A DNA stretch of 64,000 nucleotides from Cervus elaphus (taxonomy: Eukaryota > Chordata > Mammalia > Artiodactyla > Cervidae): positions 100,265,152 through 100,329,151 of the forward strand of contig NC_057832.1 in assembly GCF_910594005.1 (NCBI RefSeq), given 5' to 3'. Positions 1 through 10,141 of this stretch are shown one piece after another. The notes under the pieces are model-generated. The model saw only the letters and a program-made list of their open reading frames with translations, was not told where the DNA came from and made no database searches. Position 1 is the first letter of the stretch. Every line of letters begins with the position of its first letter. Both the position numbers and the translations under genes were made by a program.

Positions 1-109
1 TTCTAAGAGAAATAGAACATAAAGCTTCAGCGATAAAGAAGACTTGATATTAAGTTGCTTGCATTTTTGTAATGATTTATATTTTAAAAATGCTTTTATT
101 TATACTGGA

Positions 110-270
110 TAATTAAATTATCACAACCACCTGGGGATACATGCAGGCTGGGTATTCCTGTCCCTATTTACTGATGAGGAGTCAAAGAATTAAAGAGGTG
201 AAGTAACATGTCCAAACAAAAACAGATGGAAATGGTGAAGCAGATTTTCTAGGCCAGCTCTAGAAATTGT
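110..270 (-). repeat. MIR-like SINE remnant
   Basis: Diverged sequence resembling the reverse complement of the MIR core (CCTATTTACTGATGAGGAGT followed by a GAGGTGAAGTAACATG-like stretch). Borders are approximate. Confidence 0.5.
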
Positions 271-1130
271 TGCTGAGAAAGTAATTTGAATGCTTCTAAA
301 ATGCACAGAATTCCTCCAACTTTTTTGGTCTCACAACCCTGTACTACCTTCCTGACCTCTGAAAGCTTTGAGTTTCTAGGTTTGCTGCGATAAGAGGGAG
401 TTTAGGGAAGAAACAGGAGCCGTATTCTCCCTCTCTGGCTACCATTGCTGGCTGATGGCACCCACAATTGAGGGGCATTGTGTGGTTCCCGTGGGTCTGC
501 CCCCTGTGCCTGAACCTAACATTGTCATCAAGGGACAATATTTTAATTATTATGAAACATCTGGAATGGACCAAAGACACTATTTCCATCCATTAGGGAC
601 TTCGTGCACTTTCTTAGAGATTAGACAGCCTATGGAACCACCTACTCCCATCTTTAATTATTAGCCTCTTGAAACCTTGAACAACAAAATGTCTACTGCT
701 CTGAACAAACAGATAGATATATTCTATTTGAGTATTTAAACAACTTGACCTAACCTTAGAAAACCATTAACTCAGATTTTGGACTCTCAAGGGCAGAGCC
801 AAGGTTTTATTTATTTTGGGTCCATAGTACATGAGCAAAAACTGGTGACCCCTACAGCAGTGTCATTTTCACATCTGATCCACTTGGCTAATGGGCCGAG
901 GCAGTCTCCCTTCCTTGGCTCTGAGTACCTTGCCATGGTATTTTTCTTTTCTGATGGATGTAAGAAGCCCAGAGGTCAGGGAAAGCCAAGACCTCCTGCT
1001 CTCATTTCAGCATATCTGTATGAGAAAACTCAGAGAAGTAAGGCTCAGTGGGAAAGGAAGGATGACCTATCTCATTGTTGTGAAGTGGTATTATTTCTTT
1101 ATTTAAAATTTTAAAAAATACATATGTATT
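271..1130. other. Unassigned intergenic sequence
   Basis: I recognise no gene, RNA or repeat family here. The short open frames have no recognisable protein character. Confidence 0.6.
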
Positions 1131-1317
1131 TTAATATTTTATTATTTGTTTTTGGCTGTGTCGGGTCTTAGTTGAAGCATGTGGGCTCTGGAGTGGTGGT
1201 GCATAGGTTTAGTTGCCCTGCAGCATGTGAGATCTTCGTTCCTAGGTGAGGGATCATACCCACATGCCCTGCATTGGCAGGCTGATTCCTAACCACTGGT
1301 CCACTAGGGAAGTCCCT
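1131..1317 (-). repeat. CHR-type tRNA-derived SINE
   Basis: Reverse orientation: it begins with a T-rich tail and TTGGCTGTGTCGGGTCTTAG and ends with CCACTAGGGAAGTCCC, the reverse of the CHR head GGGACTTCCCTGGTGG. This is a cetartiodactyl SINE family. Confidence 0.8.
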
Positions 1318-1595
1318 GAAGTGGTATTTCTAGATACTTCTAGCAGCAGTTGGTGGTAAACAGGCATTAACTTGCTAAGGAGGCATGTCAAAGAAGGCCC
1401 CAGATCTTCCTCTCTCCCTCTTGCCCCAGGGCCATCAATAGGATAAATATCTTACAGGCATGCTTCTTTATGTCCTCCAGGTTCCTTGATGCCTGGCAGG
1501 AAGTCTAGGAGCCTTCTGTTTACTCAGGAATACAAATAAGGGGCTCCTGTAGCCAGAAAGATATTTGTTTAGGCTGAAAGTGGACAAATTGCTAG

Positions 1596-1828
1596 GCTGG
1601 GATGCGTGCATGCTAAGTCACTTCAGTCGTGTTCGACTGTTTGCGACCTCATGAACTGTAACCTGCCTGACTCCTCTGTCCATGGGGTTTCTCCAGGCAA
1701 GAAAACTGGAGTGAGTTGCATTCCCTTCTCCAGGGGATATTCCTGACCCAGGGATCAAACCCAAGACTTTGAGACTCCTGCATTGTAGGCAGATTGTTTA
1801 CTGCTGAGGCTAGGGAAGGCCTGCTAAT
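1596..1828 (-). repeat. Bov-tA SINE
   Basis: Contains GACTGTTTGCGACCTCATGA and CTCCAGGCAAGAAAACTGG, and ends near a degenerate CAGGGAAG head. This is the reverse complement of the ruminant tRNA-headed Bov-tA SINE. Confidence 0.85.
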
Positions 1829-2436
1829 TAATAGCACTGGCCCTGGAAGAGGGATTTCCCCTCGTACTCTTTGCCAGGGCTGCAGGGTGGGGGAGAGATA
1901 CAAGTGCCAGCTCTGAGGGCTCAGAGGTCAATGGTATCATAACCCTTGGAAATTAAACTGAAAGATTGAGAGGAGGCAGTCCAGAGATAATTTTTCATAT
2001 TCCTGTAGATGGAGAAATAATAACACATTGATCAGTGTTTCTCTGGGTTGCTCAAACCTGATGGACTCTCTGCTCTAGTAGTATCAGGATTTCTCTGGCA
2101 CTTGAATCCAAATTTGTGGACCATTCCTCAGCTATTACCACCATCCATATTTGAGCAATGTGAGATTCAGAGTAAAGTTGTTGTTTAGGATTTAATGGCC
2201 ATGTATTCTAAATCTCTGTGTTTTTGTTAACACCCTGAACTGTCTGTCAAATTTTTCAAGATCTCAACACCCAAGGTGTTTTCTGTGGTCTTGGGAAGCA
2301 AAAGGTCTCACTCTTACTGCAAAACCATCTTCCAGAGTCAAACTGCTTTCTCCTTTCATATATGGTAAATTTCTGAAGTATATATATGAAAGTTTACAGT
2401 AGACACATATTATAATTAGCATATTCTCAATGAGAG
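1829..2436. other. Unassigned intergenic sequence
   Basis: AT-rich DNA without recognisable genes or repeat families. Confidence 0.5.
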
Positions 2437-2520
2437 ATAACCTTTCTGGCCCAGGGATTGAACCTGGGTCTCCCGCATTGCAGGCAGATGATTTACTATC
2501 TGAGCCACCAGGGAATCCCA
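2437..2520 (-). repeat. Truncated Bov-tA SINE head
   Basis: About 80 bp matching only the tRNA-like head in reverse (CAGGGATTGAACCTGGGTCT, then GAGCCACCAGGGAATCCC). Confidence 0.8.
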
Positions 2521-2539
2521 GTAACCTTTCTGCTCAGAG

Positions 2540-2672
2540 TCAAATGATAGCATTAGGCTATATCCAGGAGCTTGTCAGAAACAGAATCCCTGGCTCCACT
2601 CCAGACCTATTGAATCAGAGTCTGCATTGAAGTAATTCACATGCCCAGTAAACTTTTGAGAAGCACTGAGCT
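2540..2672. mobile_element. MER5-like hAT transposon remnant
   Basis: Shows the MER5 signature: GGAGCTTGTCAGAAACAGAA, CCAGACCTATTGAATCAGAG, and a terminal TTTTGAGAAGCACTGAG. Short, internally deleted non-autonomous hAT-Charlie relic. Confidence 0.7.
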
Positions 2673-2704
2673 AAAAATATATTTACTAATTATACCTCAC
2701 CTCA

Positions 2705-2880
2705 GCATCTTTTAGACAGGTGTTCTCCACCCTGGTTCTACATTAGAATCACCCAGGGGTTTTGCAAACTACTGATGGCTTGGGTTCCACCCCAGACCAA
2801 TTGAAACAGAATCTGTGAGCATTGGCTTATAAAGATCTCAGCTGATACTAATGGACAACCAAGGCTGAGAGCACTTTAAA
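2705..2880. mobile_element. Second MER5-like hAT remnant
   Basis: TAGAATCACCCAGGGGTTTT and CCACCCCAGACCAATTGAAA match the MER5 pattern. Adjacent to the previous copy but a separate, more diverged one. Confidence 0.6.
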
Positions 2881-2883
2881 ATT

Positions 2884-3000
2884 TCAGCTGCACCATGCAA
2901 CTTGCAGGAATCTTAGTTCCCTGACCAGAGATCGAAGCCGGAACCACAGTTGTGAAAGCACCAAGTCCTAGCCATTGGGCCACCAGGGAATTCTCCCTGA
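2884..3000 (-). repeat. CHR-type SINE
   Basis: Reverse orientation: TCTTAGTTCCCTGACCAGAG in the middle and GGCCACCAGGGAATTCTCCC at the end. Confidence 0.8.
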
Positions 3001-3795
3001 GGACACTGTTTTGAACACAATTTCCAGTGCAATTTGCACAGTGTTTTATACGTGGATAAATTCTTCATAGATCTCTTGTCTTTCTGCACATCCAGATGAT
3101 CTTTTCAAGGATGTTAGAACAGTAAATAGCTTTGGAGGATGGAGATAATGTTCCCTCTGGAGTGAAGGACACAGTTGTTTACTGTTCAGTATAGTAGAAT
3201 AATCATCATATTCAAACTGCATAAAAATAAAGACAAAAAATCTTGAAAGCAAGAAAGGGGAAAATTACCTTACTACTTACAGAACAACAAGCATGAGAAT
3301 TACAGTGAAATTGTCAGAAACTGTGAAAGCAAGAAGAGTGAAATATTTAAAATTTTAAACAAAATAAGACAAACTTAGAATTCCTACCCAGTTAGATTAT
3401 CCTTCAGGACTGAAAGAGACTCAAAAAGGCTATACAGTCTTGAGAAAAGAACACAGCTGGAGATATCCTGCTCCCTGATGTCGAACTATACTACAAAGAT
3501 CTAATAATAAAACAATATGGTACTGGCAAACACAGACACACAGACCAATGGAACAGAAGTGAGAGCTCAGAAATAAACCTATATGTGGAAGGACAATTTA
3601 GGACAAAGAAACAAAGAACATACAATGGAAAAAGGATAGTCTCTTCAATAAGTAGTGTTGGGAAAGCTAGATAGTCACATGAAAAAGAATGAAACTAGAC
3701 CACTGTCTTACACTGTACACAAAAGTTAACTCAAAATGGATTAAAGACTTGAATGTAAGACCTAAAACCACAAAATTGCTAGAAGAAAACATAGG

Positions 3796-4010
3796 CAGTC
3801 CCTGGTGGCTCAGATGGTAAAGAATCTGCCTGCAGTGCTGAAGACGTGATTTCGATTCCTGAGTCCGGAAGGTCCCCTGAAGAAGGGAATGGCAACCCAC
3901 TCCAGTATTTTTGCCGGTAGAATCCCATGGACAGAGGAGCCTGGCTACAGTTCTTGGGGTCACAGAGAGTCAGAAGCGACTGAGTAACACTTAACACTCA
4001 AACTCAAAGA
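3796..4010 (+). repeat. Bov-tA SINE inside L1
   Basis: Begins CAGTCCCTGGTGGCTCAGAT (tRNA-like head) and continues through CAACCCACTCCAGTATTTTT to an AGCGACTGAGTAACACTT tail. L1 sequence resumes on both sides. Confidence 0.85.
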
Positions 4011-4201
4011 CATGTAGTGATAGCTCATGGATCTGACTCCAAAGGCAAGGGAAACAAAAGCAAAAATAGACAAATGGAACCACATCACACTAAAAAGCTT
4101 CTGTACAGTGAAGGAAACTGTCTTACATTGAAAAGGCAACATATTGAATGGAGAAGGTATGTGCAAATCATGTATCTGATAAGGGGCTAATATCCAAAAT
4201 A

Positions 4202-4280
4202 TTGGGTTGGCAAAAAAGTTCATTCAAGTTTTCTGTACCATCTTAAAGGAAAACCTGAATGAACTTTTAGGCCAACCCAA
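4202..4280. mobile_element. 79-bp mariner-type palindromic MITE
   Basis: Near-perfect inverted repeat with arms of about 33 bp around a 13-bp centre. It starts TTGGGTTGGCAAAAAAGTTC and ends CTTTTAGGCCAACCCAA. TA flanks both ends (4200-4201 and 4281-4282), the mariner target duplication. It sits inside an older L1. Its ends match the bovine mariner and resemble, in size and form, the human MADE1 element that gave rise to mir-548. Confidence 0.88.
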
Positions 4281-5167
4281 TATATATATATAAAGAACTC
4301 ATATAATTCAACAAAAAACAAGCAACTTTGATAAAAAAAAATTTGCACAGGACCTGAATAGACATTTTTTCGAAGAAGGCACACAGATGGGCAACATGCA
4401 TGAGTAGATGTTCAACATCACTAATTATTAGGGAAATGCAAATCAAAACCACAATGAGAGATCATCTCCCATCTATTAGAATGGCTATGACTGAAAAGAC
4501 AGGAAATAACAGATGTTGCATAAGGTGTGGAGAAAAGGGAATCCTCATACACCGTTGGTGGGACTATAAATTGGTACAGCCACCATGAAAAGCAATATGG
4601 AGGTTTCTCAGAAAAATTAAGACTGGAATTACCATTTGACCCAGCTACTTCACTTCTGTGTATTTATTCAGAGAACATGAAAACATTAACTCAAAAAAAT
4701 ACATGCACCTCTATATTCATTACAGCATTATTTAAATAGCCGAGATAAGGAAACAACCTGTGTCCATTGATGGATGCGTGGATAAAGAAGATGTGTGTAT
4801 ACAAAATGGAATACACTCAGACATAAAAAAGAGAAATCTTGCCATTTGCAACAACGTAGACAGATCTTAAAGGTATTATGAAATAAGTGAACTAAGTCAG
4901 AGAAAGATAGATACCATATGATTTCACTCATATATTGTATCTGAAAAAATAAAACAAATGAACAAATAAAACAAAAATAAATTCATAGAAACAGAGATCA
5001 GATTAGGGGCTGCCAGAGGGGAAGGGAGTTGAGAGGTGGGTGAAATAGAGGGAATGGAGTCAACTGTATGGTGATGAATGGTAACTAGATTTGTGATACT
5101 TATTTTATGGTATATACAGATGTTGAATTATAATGCTGTACACCTGAAGCTTATATAATAATTAAAT

Positions 5168-5289
5168 GGTTTAGTCACTAAGTCTTGTCCAACTCTTGCC
5201 TACCTGTGGACTGTAGCCTGCTAGGCTCCTTTCTCCATGGGATTCTCTAGGCAAGAATACTGGAGTGGGTTGCCATTTCGTTCTTCAGG
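5168..5289 (-). repeat. Bov-A/Bov-tA SINE with 13-bp target duplication
   Basis: Reverse-orientation SINE piece (CTCCATGGGATTCTCTAGGC, GAATACTGGAGTGGGTTGCC). The 13-bp direct repeat ATAATAATTAAAT occurs at 5155-5167 and 5290-5302, showing retrotransposition into the L1 3' end. Confidence 0.9.
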
Positions 5290-5365
5290 ATAATAATTAA
5301 ATATCAACATTAAAAAAAAAAGAATGAGGGGGTGGTAAGCAGAGAGGCAAAAAAAAAAAAAAGAG

Positions 5366-5533
5366 GAAGGGGACTTCCCTTTAGGTCCAGTGGTTAAGAC
5401 TCTGGGCTCTCAGTGCAGGGGGCACTGGTTCAGTCCCTGGTTGGAGAACTAAGATCCCGCATGCCAAGCACAGCCTGGCCTAAGACATTACATAAATAAA
5501 TAAAGATGAAAGTTTCTTTAAAAAAAAAAAAAG
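5366..5533 (+). repeat. CHR-type SINE
   Basis: Head GGGGACTTCCCTTTAGGTCC, box-B-like GGTTCAGTCCCTGGTTGGAG, AACTAAGATCCCGCATGCC, and an A-rich tail at 5519-5532. Confidence 0.85.
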
Positions 5534-5983
5534 AGTGAAGAAGAAATACTTTTTCAAACAAACAAAATCTGAGGCAATTCATTGCAGCTTTAAAGTTTTT
5601 CAGGGAGTAGGAAAATGACATAGGGCAAAACTTAGTATCTATATAAAGAAAGTGGGAGGAATAAAAGAAGGTAAAATAAAATATTTTATTTTTCTTACTC
5701 TTAATTGATCTAAAAGATAACTTTAAAAGTAGTAACAATTAGATTACAGTTTATGGATATGGATATGTGAAACATACTCTATTTCAGCAATGTTATAAGG
5801 GGCAAGAGGAAGAAACTGAAAATGTTCTAAAGTACCCACACCACATGTGAAGTCATGTTGTTTGAAGGCAGACATAGAATAGTTAAAAGCATACATTGCA
5901 AATTCTAGGGCAATTACTAAAATAATTTTTAAAAGAAGTATTCTTGATACGCCAAGGAAGAGGATAAGATGGAATTCTTTGAA

Positions 5984-6600
5984 GAAAGAAAGTCACTCAG
6001 TTATGTTTGACTCTTTGTGACCCCATGGACTGTAGCTCACCTGGCTTCTCCGTCCATGGGATTTTCCAGGCGAGAATACTGGAGTGGGTTGCCATTTCCT
6101 TCTCCCGGAGATCTTCCCAAACCAGGGATTGAACCCAGGTGAGAGTTGGACTATAAAGAAAGCTGAGTGCAGAAGAATTGATGCTTTTGAACTGTGGTGT
6201 TGGAGAAGACTCTTGAGAGCCCCTTGGACTGCAAGGAGATCCAACCAGTCCATCCTAAAGGAGATCAGTCCTGGGTGTTCATTGGTAGGACTGATGTTGA
6301 AGCTGAAACTCCAATAGTTTGGCCACCTGATGAGAAGAGCTGACTCATTTGAAAAGACCCTGATGCTGGGAAAGATTGAGGGCAGGAGGAGAAGGGGACA
6401 ACAGAGGATGAGATGGTTGGATGGCATCACTGACTCAATGGACATGGGTTTGGGTGGACTCCGGGAGTTGGTGATGGACAGGGAGGCCTGGTGTGCTGTG
6501 GTTCACGAGGTCGCAAAGAGTCAGACACGACTGAGCGACTGAACTGAACTGAACTCCTGCATTGTGGGCAGACACTTTACCGTCTGAGCCACCAGGGTAG
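5984..6600 (-). repeat. Bov-tA SINE split by BovB, with target duplication
   Basis: The SINE reads in reverse from 5984 to about 6145 and resumes at about 6556-6600 (CTCCTGCATTGTGGGCAGAC to GCCACCAGGG). The direct repeat TTCTTTGAA at 5975-5983 and 6601-6609 flanks the whole composite, so SINE insertion came before BovB. Confidence 0.9.
6147..6556 (+). mobile_element. BovB (RTE) LINE 3' fragment
   Basis: A 5'-truncated BovB 3' end in sense orientation. Broken frames still read RRIDAFELWCWRRLLRAPWT and QRMRWLDGITDSMDM, the C-terminal part of the BovB ORF. It ends in the GACTGAACTGAACTGAA-type tail shared with Bov-A SINEs. Confidence 0.9.
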
Positions 6601-6629
6601 TTCTTTGAAAGGCTCAATTAAAACAAGAG

Positions 6630-6828
6630 AAGGTGAGACTTCTCTGGTGGTCCAGTAGTGGGTGATCCCAATACAGGAGGTCCTGTATGATCCCTGGTCA
6701 GGGAGTTAGATCCCACGTGCCACAATGAAGAGTTTACATGCCACAACTAAAGATCTTGCAGGATGCAACTAAGACCCAGCACAGCCAAATAAATAAATAA
6801 ATATATTTTTTAAAAAACAGAGAAGGCA
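6630..6828 (+). repeat. CHR-type SINE
   Basis: GAGACTTCTCTGGTGGTCCA head, CCTGGTCAGGGAGTTAGATC, and an (AAAT)n-rich tail. A short direct repeat AGAGAAGG flanks it at 6626-6633 and 6819-6826. Confidence 0.85.
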
Positions 6829-6905
6829 GGTAAAGAGAGGAACAAAAGAAACAAAAACAAGTATAACAAATAGAAAACGGTTACAATTGTGGTAGATATC
6901 ACTAC

Positions 6906-7750
6906 AACTATGTTGTTGTTGTTCAATTGCTCAGTAGTGTCCTACTCTCTGTGACCCCATGGACTACAGCAAGCCAGGCTTCCTTGTCCTTCACTATCTC
7001 CCCGAGTTTGCTCAAACTCAGGTCCATTGAGTCAATGATGCTATCCAACCATCTCACTTAGCCTCTGTCACCCCTTTCTCTTCCTGCCCTCAATCTTTCC
7101 CAGCATCAGGGTCTTTTCCATTGAGTCAGCTCTTCCCATCAGGTGGCCAAAGTATTGGAGCTTCAGCTTCAGCATAAGTCCTTCCAAGGAATATTCAGGG
7201 TTGATTTCCTTTAGGATCGGATGGTTTGTTCTCCTTGCACTCCAAGGGACTCTCAAGAGCCTTCTCCAACATCACAGTTCCAAGCATCAATTCTTTGGCA
7301 TTCAGCCTTCCTTATGGTCCAACTCTCACATCCATACGTGACTACAGGAAAAAATCATAGCTTTGACTATATGGACCTTTGTTGGCAAAGTGATGTGTCT
7401 GCTTTTTAATATGTTGTCTGGGTTTGTGATAGCTTTTCTTCCAGGGGATGAGCATCTTTTAATTTCAAGGCTGCAATGGCTGCAGTGATTTTGGAGCCCA
7501 AGAAGACAAAGTCTGTCACTGTTTCCATTGTTTCCCCATCTCTTTGCCATGAAGTGATGTGACTGGATGCCATAACCTTAGTTTTTTGAATGTTGAGTTT
7601 TAAGTCAGCTTTTTCACTCCCCTTTTTCTCCTTCATCAAGAGGCTCTTTAGTTCCTCTTCACTTTCTGCCATAAGGGTGGTTGTCATCTGCATATCTGAG
7701 GTTATTGATATTTATGCTGGCAATCTTGATTCCAGCTTGTGATTCATCCG
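6906..7750 (-). mobile_element. BovB (RTE) LINE 3' fragment, about 0.85 kb
   Basis: Reverse-orientation BovB. A (GTT)n stretch at 6911-6922 marks its 3' end. Frames on the minus strand show KLNIQKTKVMASSHIT and LMLKLKLQYFGHLMGRADS with stops and frameshifts. 5'-truncated and inactive. Confidence 0.9.
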
Positions 7751-8428
7751 GCTATATCAGTAATAGTTCACTCCAGTGAGTGTTCAAGTAATATTGACTC
7801 CCACTATAGCAATAATAAATTTAAATGTGAATAGTCTAATACATCAATTGAAAGACCAAAATTGTCAACTGGATAAAGAAGATCCAACTTTTAAGTTACC
7901 TGCAAGAAACCCACTTTAAATATAAAGGTTCAGATATGTTAAAAGTGTAGTGATGGAGAAAGCTATTCCATGTTAACACTAGTTAAAAGAAAGTTGTAGT
8001 AGCTGTCTTAATTACAAACAGAGTGGACTTCAGAAAAAGGAAACTTATAAGGATTAAAGAGGGGCATTGTATAACAATAAATAATTTAACTTTCCAAGAA
8101 TATATAATCGTTCTTAGCATGTTTGCACTTAACAGTGTTATAATTAATGATACAAAAACTATAAAACTGCAAGGAGAAATAGACAAATCTGCTATCTGGT
8201 TGGGAATTTCAAAACTCTTCTTTCAGTAATTTTTAAGTTAACCAGGCAGAGAATCAAAAAGAATATGGTTGACCTAAACAGCACCATCAATTGACTTGAT
8301 CTAATTGACATTTATGGAACACGTCATCCAACAACAATGGGATACACATTCTTCCCAAGCGCTCATGAACTTTCATGAAGATAAGCCACACTCTGGGTCA
8401 TATACACACAAAAATCTCATGAATTAGC

Positions 8429-8560
8429 TGGTGGTCCTGTGGTTAGGACTGCATGTTCTCACTGCCAAGGACAGAGGTTCAATCCTGGATCAGGGAACTA
8501 AGATCCTGCAAACCATGGTATGACCAGAAAATTTTTTAAAAACTTAACAAATTAAAAAAA
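8429..8560 (+). repeat. Diverged CHR-type SINE
   Basis: AGCTGGTGGTCCTGTGGTTA and GATCAGGGAACTAAGATCCT match the CHR consensus. It interrupts L1-like sequence. Confidence 0.7.
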
Positions 8561-9363
8561 CTAGAAATCAAAGAAGATTTCAGGTTCCCTACACTCAGGA
8601 TTCCTCTCCTATAATTTGACATATTGCCTGGGCAGATGTCACTTGACTCTCTTTGTAGAAAACAGGGCTCAGAGAATTGGCACTAGTGCTGGTATTACCC
8701 TGAGTAATAAAATCCTTTGTGACCTAGGGTTTTGTGTCTTTTGCTGGCATCCATGAAACAGTGGCAAGCCAACTTAATTTGAAGTTGGGGTAAAAATTTG
8801 ACCTTTCAGTGCCCTTGAAAACATCTTTTATAGTTTTAATCTTTTCCTGTCCAAATCAATACCTAATTACCTGGTTTATGCAATGAGTGTCCAAGTGAGG
8901 CTATTTGTTTCCAAAATGTTTATTTCCATTCATGTTTATCTCAGTTGCATCAAGTTTATCTCCACTGTTTAATCATTGGCACTACAATGTGCAGTTTGTT
9001 ATTTCCCATTTTTGCAAAATGTGGGCAAAATGTACAAATAAAGCCATTTGGATGAAATCAGGTAAGGTGAGGAGCTAAATTGCAGGCACCCCCCCACCCC
9101 CAACAACTCCTTCCGTTGCGAAAGAGGCTGAATTCAGCGCATACAGGAAGTGTTACTGTGCAATTGGTGTAAGTCAAGGAGAGCATGATCCTTGACCACA
9201 GTCCTTCAAGGTTCATGAAGTAAACATGGACCCAGAAGTAATCTTAAAAAGTCTTGATCCCAAGGCATGCCATAGGGCAAGATGGTTCTAATGCTACACG
9301 ACAAAAGGAGCAGTGAAGGTTCAATATCTTGACCACACATTGGACTCCAAAGGCAGAACCTTG
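8561..9363. other. Unassigned intergenic sequence
   Basis: No gene seen. The first 20-30 bp may be a last piece of the preceding L1. 8690-8770 vaguely resembles the end of an old LTR but lacks a clear partner. Confidence 0.5.
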
Positions 9364-9595
9364 TTGATGTATGCTGTGCTATGCGAAGTCACTTCAGTCA
9401 TGTCTGACTCTTTGTGACCCCGTGGACTGTAGTCTGCCACGTTCCTCTGTCCATGGAGTTTTCCAGGCAAGAATATTGGAGTGGGTTGCCATGCCCTTCT
9501 CCAAGGAATCTTCCCAACTCAGGGCTTAAACTCGTGTCTCTTACGTCCAGCTTTGGCAGGCAAGTTCTTTACCACTAGTGCCACCTGGGAATCCC
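9364..9595 (-). repeat. Bov-tA SINE
   Basis: Full reverse-orientation copy (GACTCTTTGTGACCCCGTGG through CCACCTGGGAATCCC), flanked by the direct repeat GAACCTTG at 9356-9363 and 9596-9603. Confidence 0.9.
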
Positions 9596-9603
9596 GAACC
9601 TTG

Positions 9604-10026
9604 CTCATAGCAGTGCTCAAATAGCTTTCCCCCCCTCATAATACGTTGATTTCAAAATCAGGAAAATAGTATTTGTCAACATTGATTTAAATAAAAATTT
9701 TAATTTAAAAAAAACTCAACAGTATGTTAGAAAAGAGGTACTCATAAAATAAAGGCATGACGGTGTGAGATTTTTCAAAATCAATTAGTGCCAGATCATT
9801 AGGCCAGCATTCTTCAGATTTTTTTTACCCTGCACTCCTACAATTAAAAAGTTTTTAGTACATCACACCCAATATATGTAATTGTATATCTATAAATTCT
9901 GTATACATGCCATTGTATTATCATGTATTTTATAAAACACAAAAATTGAAATAAAAAGTTTGAGATAAAAATATACACTAGAAGTCATTAATTTCTTCCT
10001 TTCTCCCCAGTAGGAGTTGAATGCCT
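9604..10026. other. Unassigned AT-rich sequence
   Basis: AT-rich DNA with A and T runs. No gene or clear repeat family. Confidence 0.5.
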
Positions 10027-10141
10027 AGCTTTGGAAATCATTGGCTTTGATTGAAGAAGGCTTCTATAGCTTTGGAAATCATTGGCTTTGATTGAAGAAG
10101 GCTTCTATAGCTTTGGAAATCATTGGCTTTGATTGAAGAAG
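10027..10141. repeat. 41-bp minisatellite, 2.8 copies
   Basis: Units begin at 10027, 10068 and 10109, each starting AGCTTTGGAAATCATTGGCT. The copies are essentially identical, so the duplication is recent. The third unit stops after about 33 bp. Confidence 0.95.

Larger units (their letters stand above)
3440..5167 (+). mobile_element. L1 LINE 3' portion (ORF2 end and 3' UTR) with insertions
   Basis: Degenerate L1 ORF2 tail in sense orientation, running into an L1 3' end near 5100-5160. It is broken by a Bov-tA SINE (about 3796-4010) and a mariner palindrome (4202-4280). HAL1/L1 ORF1-like sequence may begin earlier, near 3300. No intact reading frame remains. Confidence 0.8.
5560..8428 (+). 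mobile_element. Old L1 LINE broken by four insertions
   Basis: L1-like sequence is seen at about 5690-5975, 6601-6629, 6829-6905 and 7751-8428 and reads in one direction across the gaps. The gaps hold a Bov-tA SINE with BovB inside it, a CHR SINE, and a reverse BovB piece. No intact ORF. Outer borders are approximate. Confidence 0.65.

Noticed and set aside
8690..8770. LTR-like end (AATAAAATCC followed by a TGTGTCTTTTGCTGGCATCC stretch)
   Set aside because: Resembles an LTR end, but no partner LTR, internal region or target duplication was seen.
10027..10141. CRISPR-like array
   Set aside because: Contiguous 41-bp units without spacers; an ordinary minisatellite in a mammalian genome.
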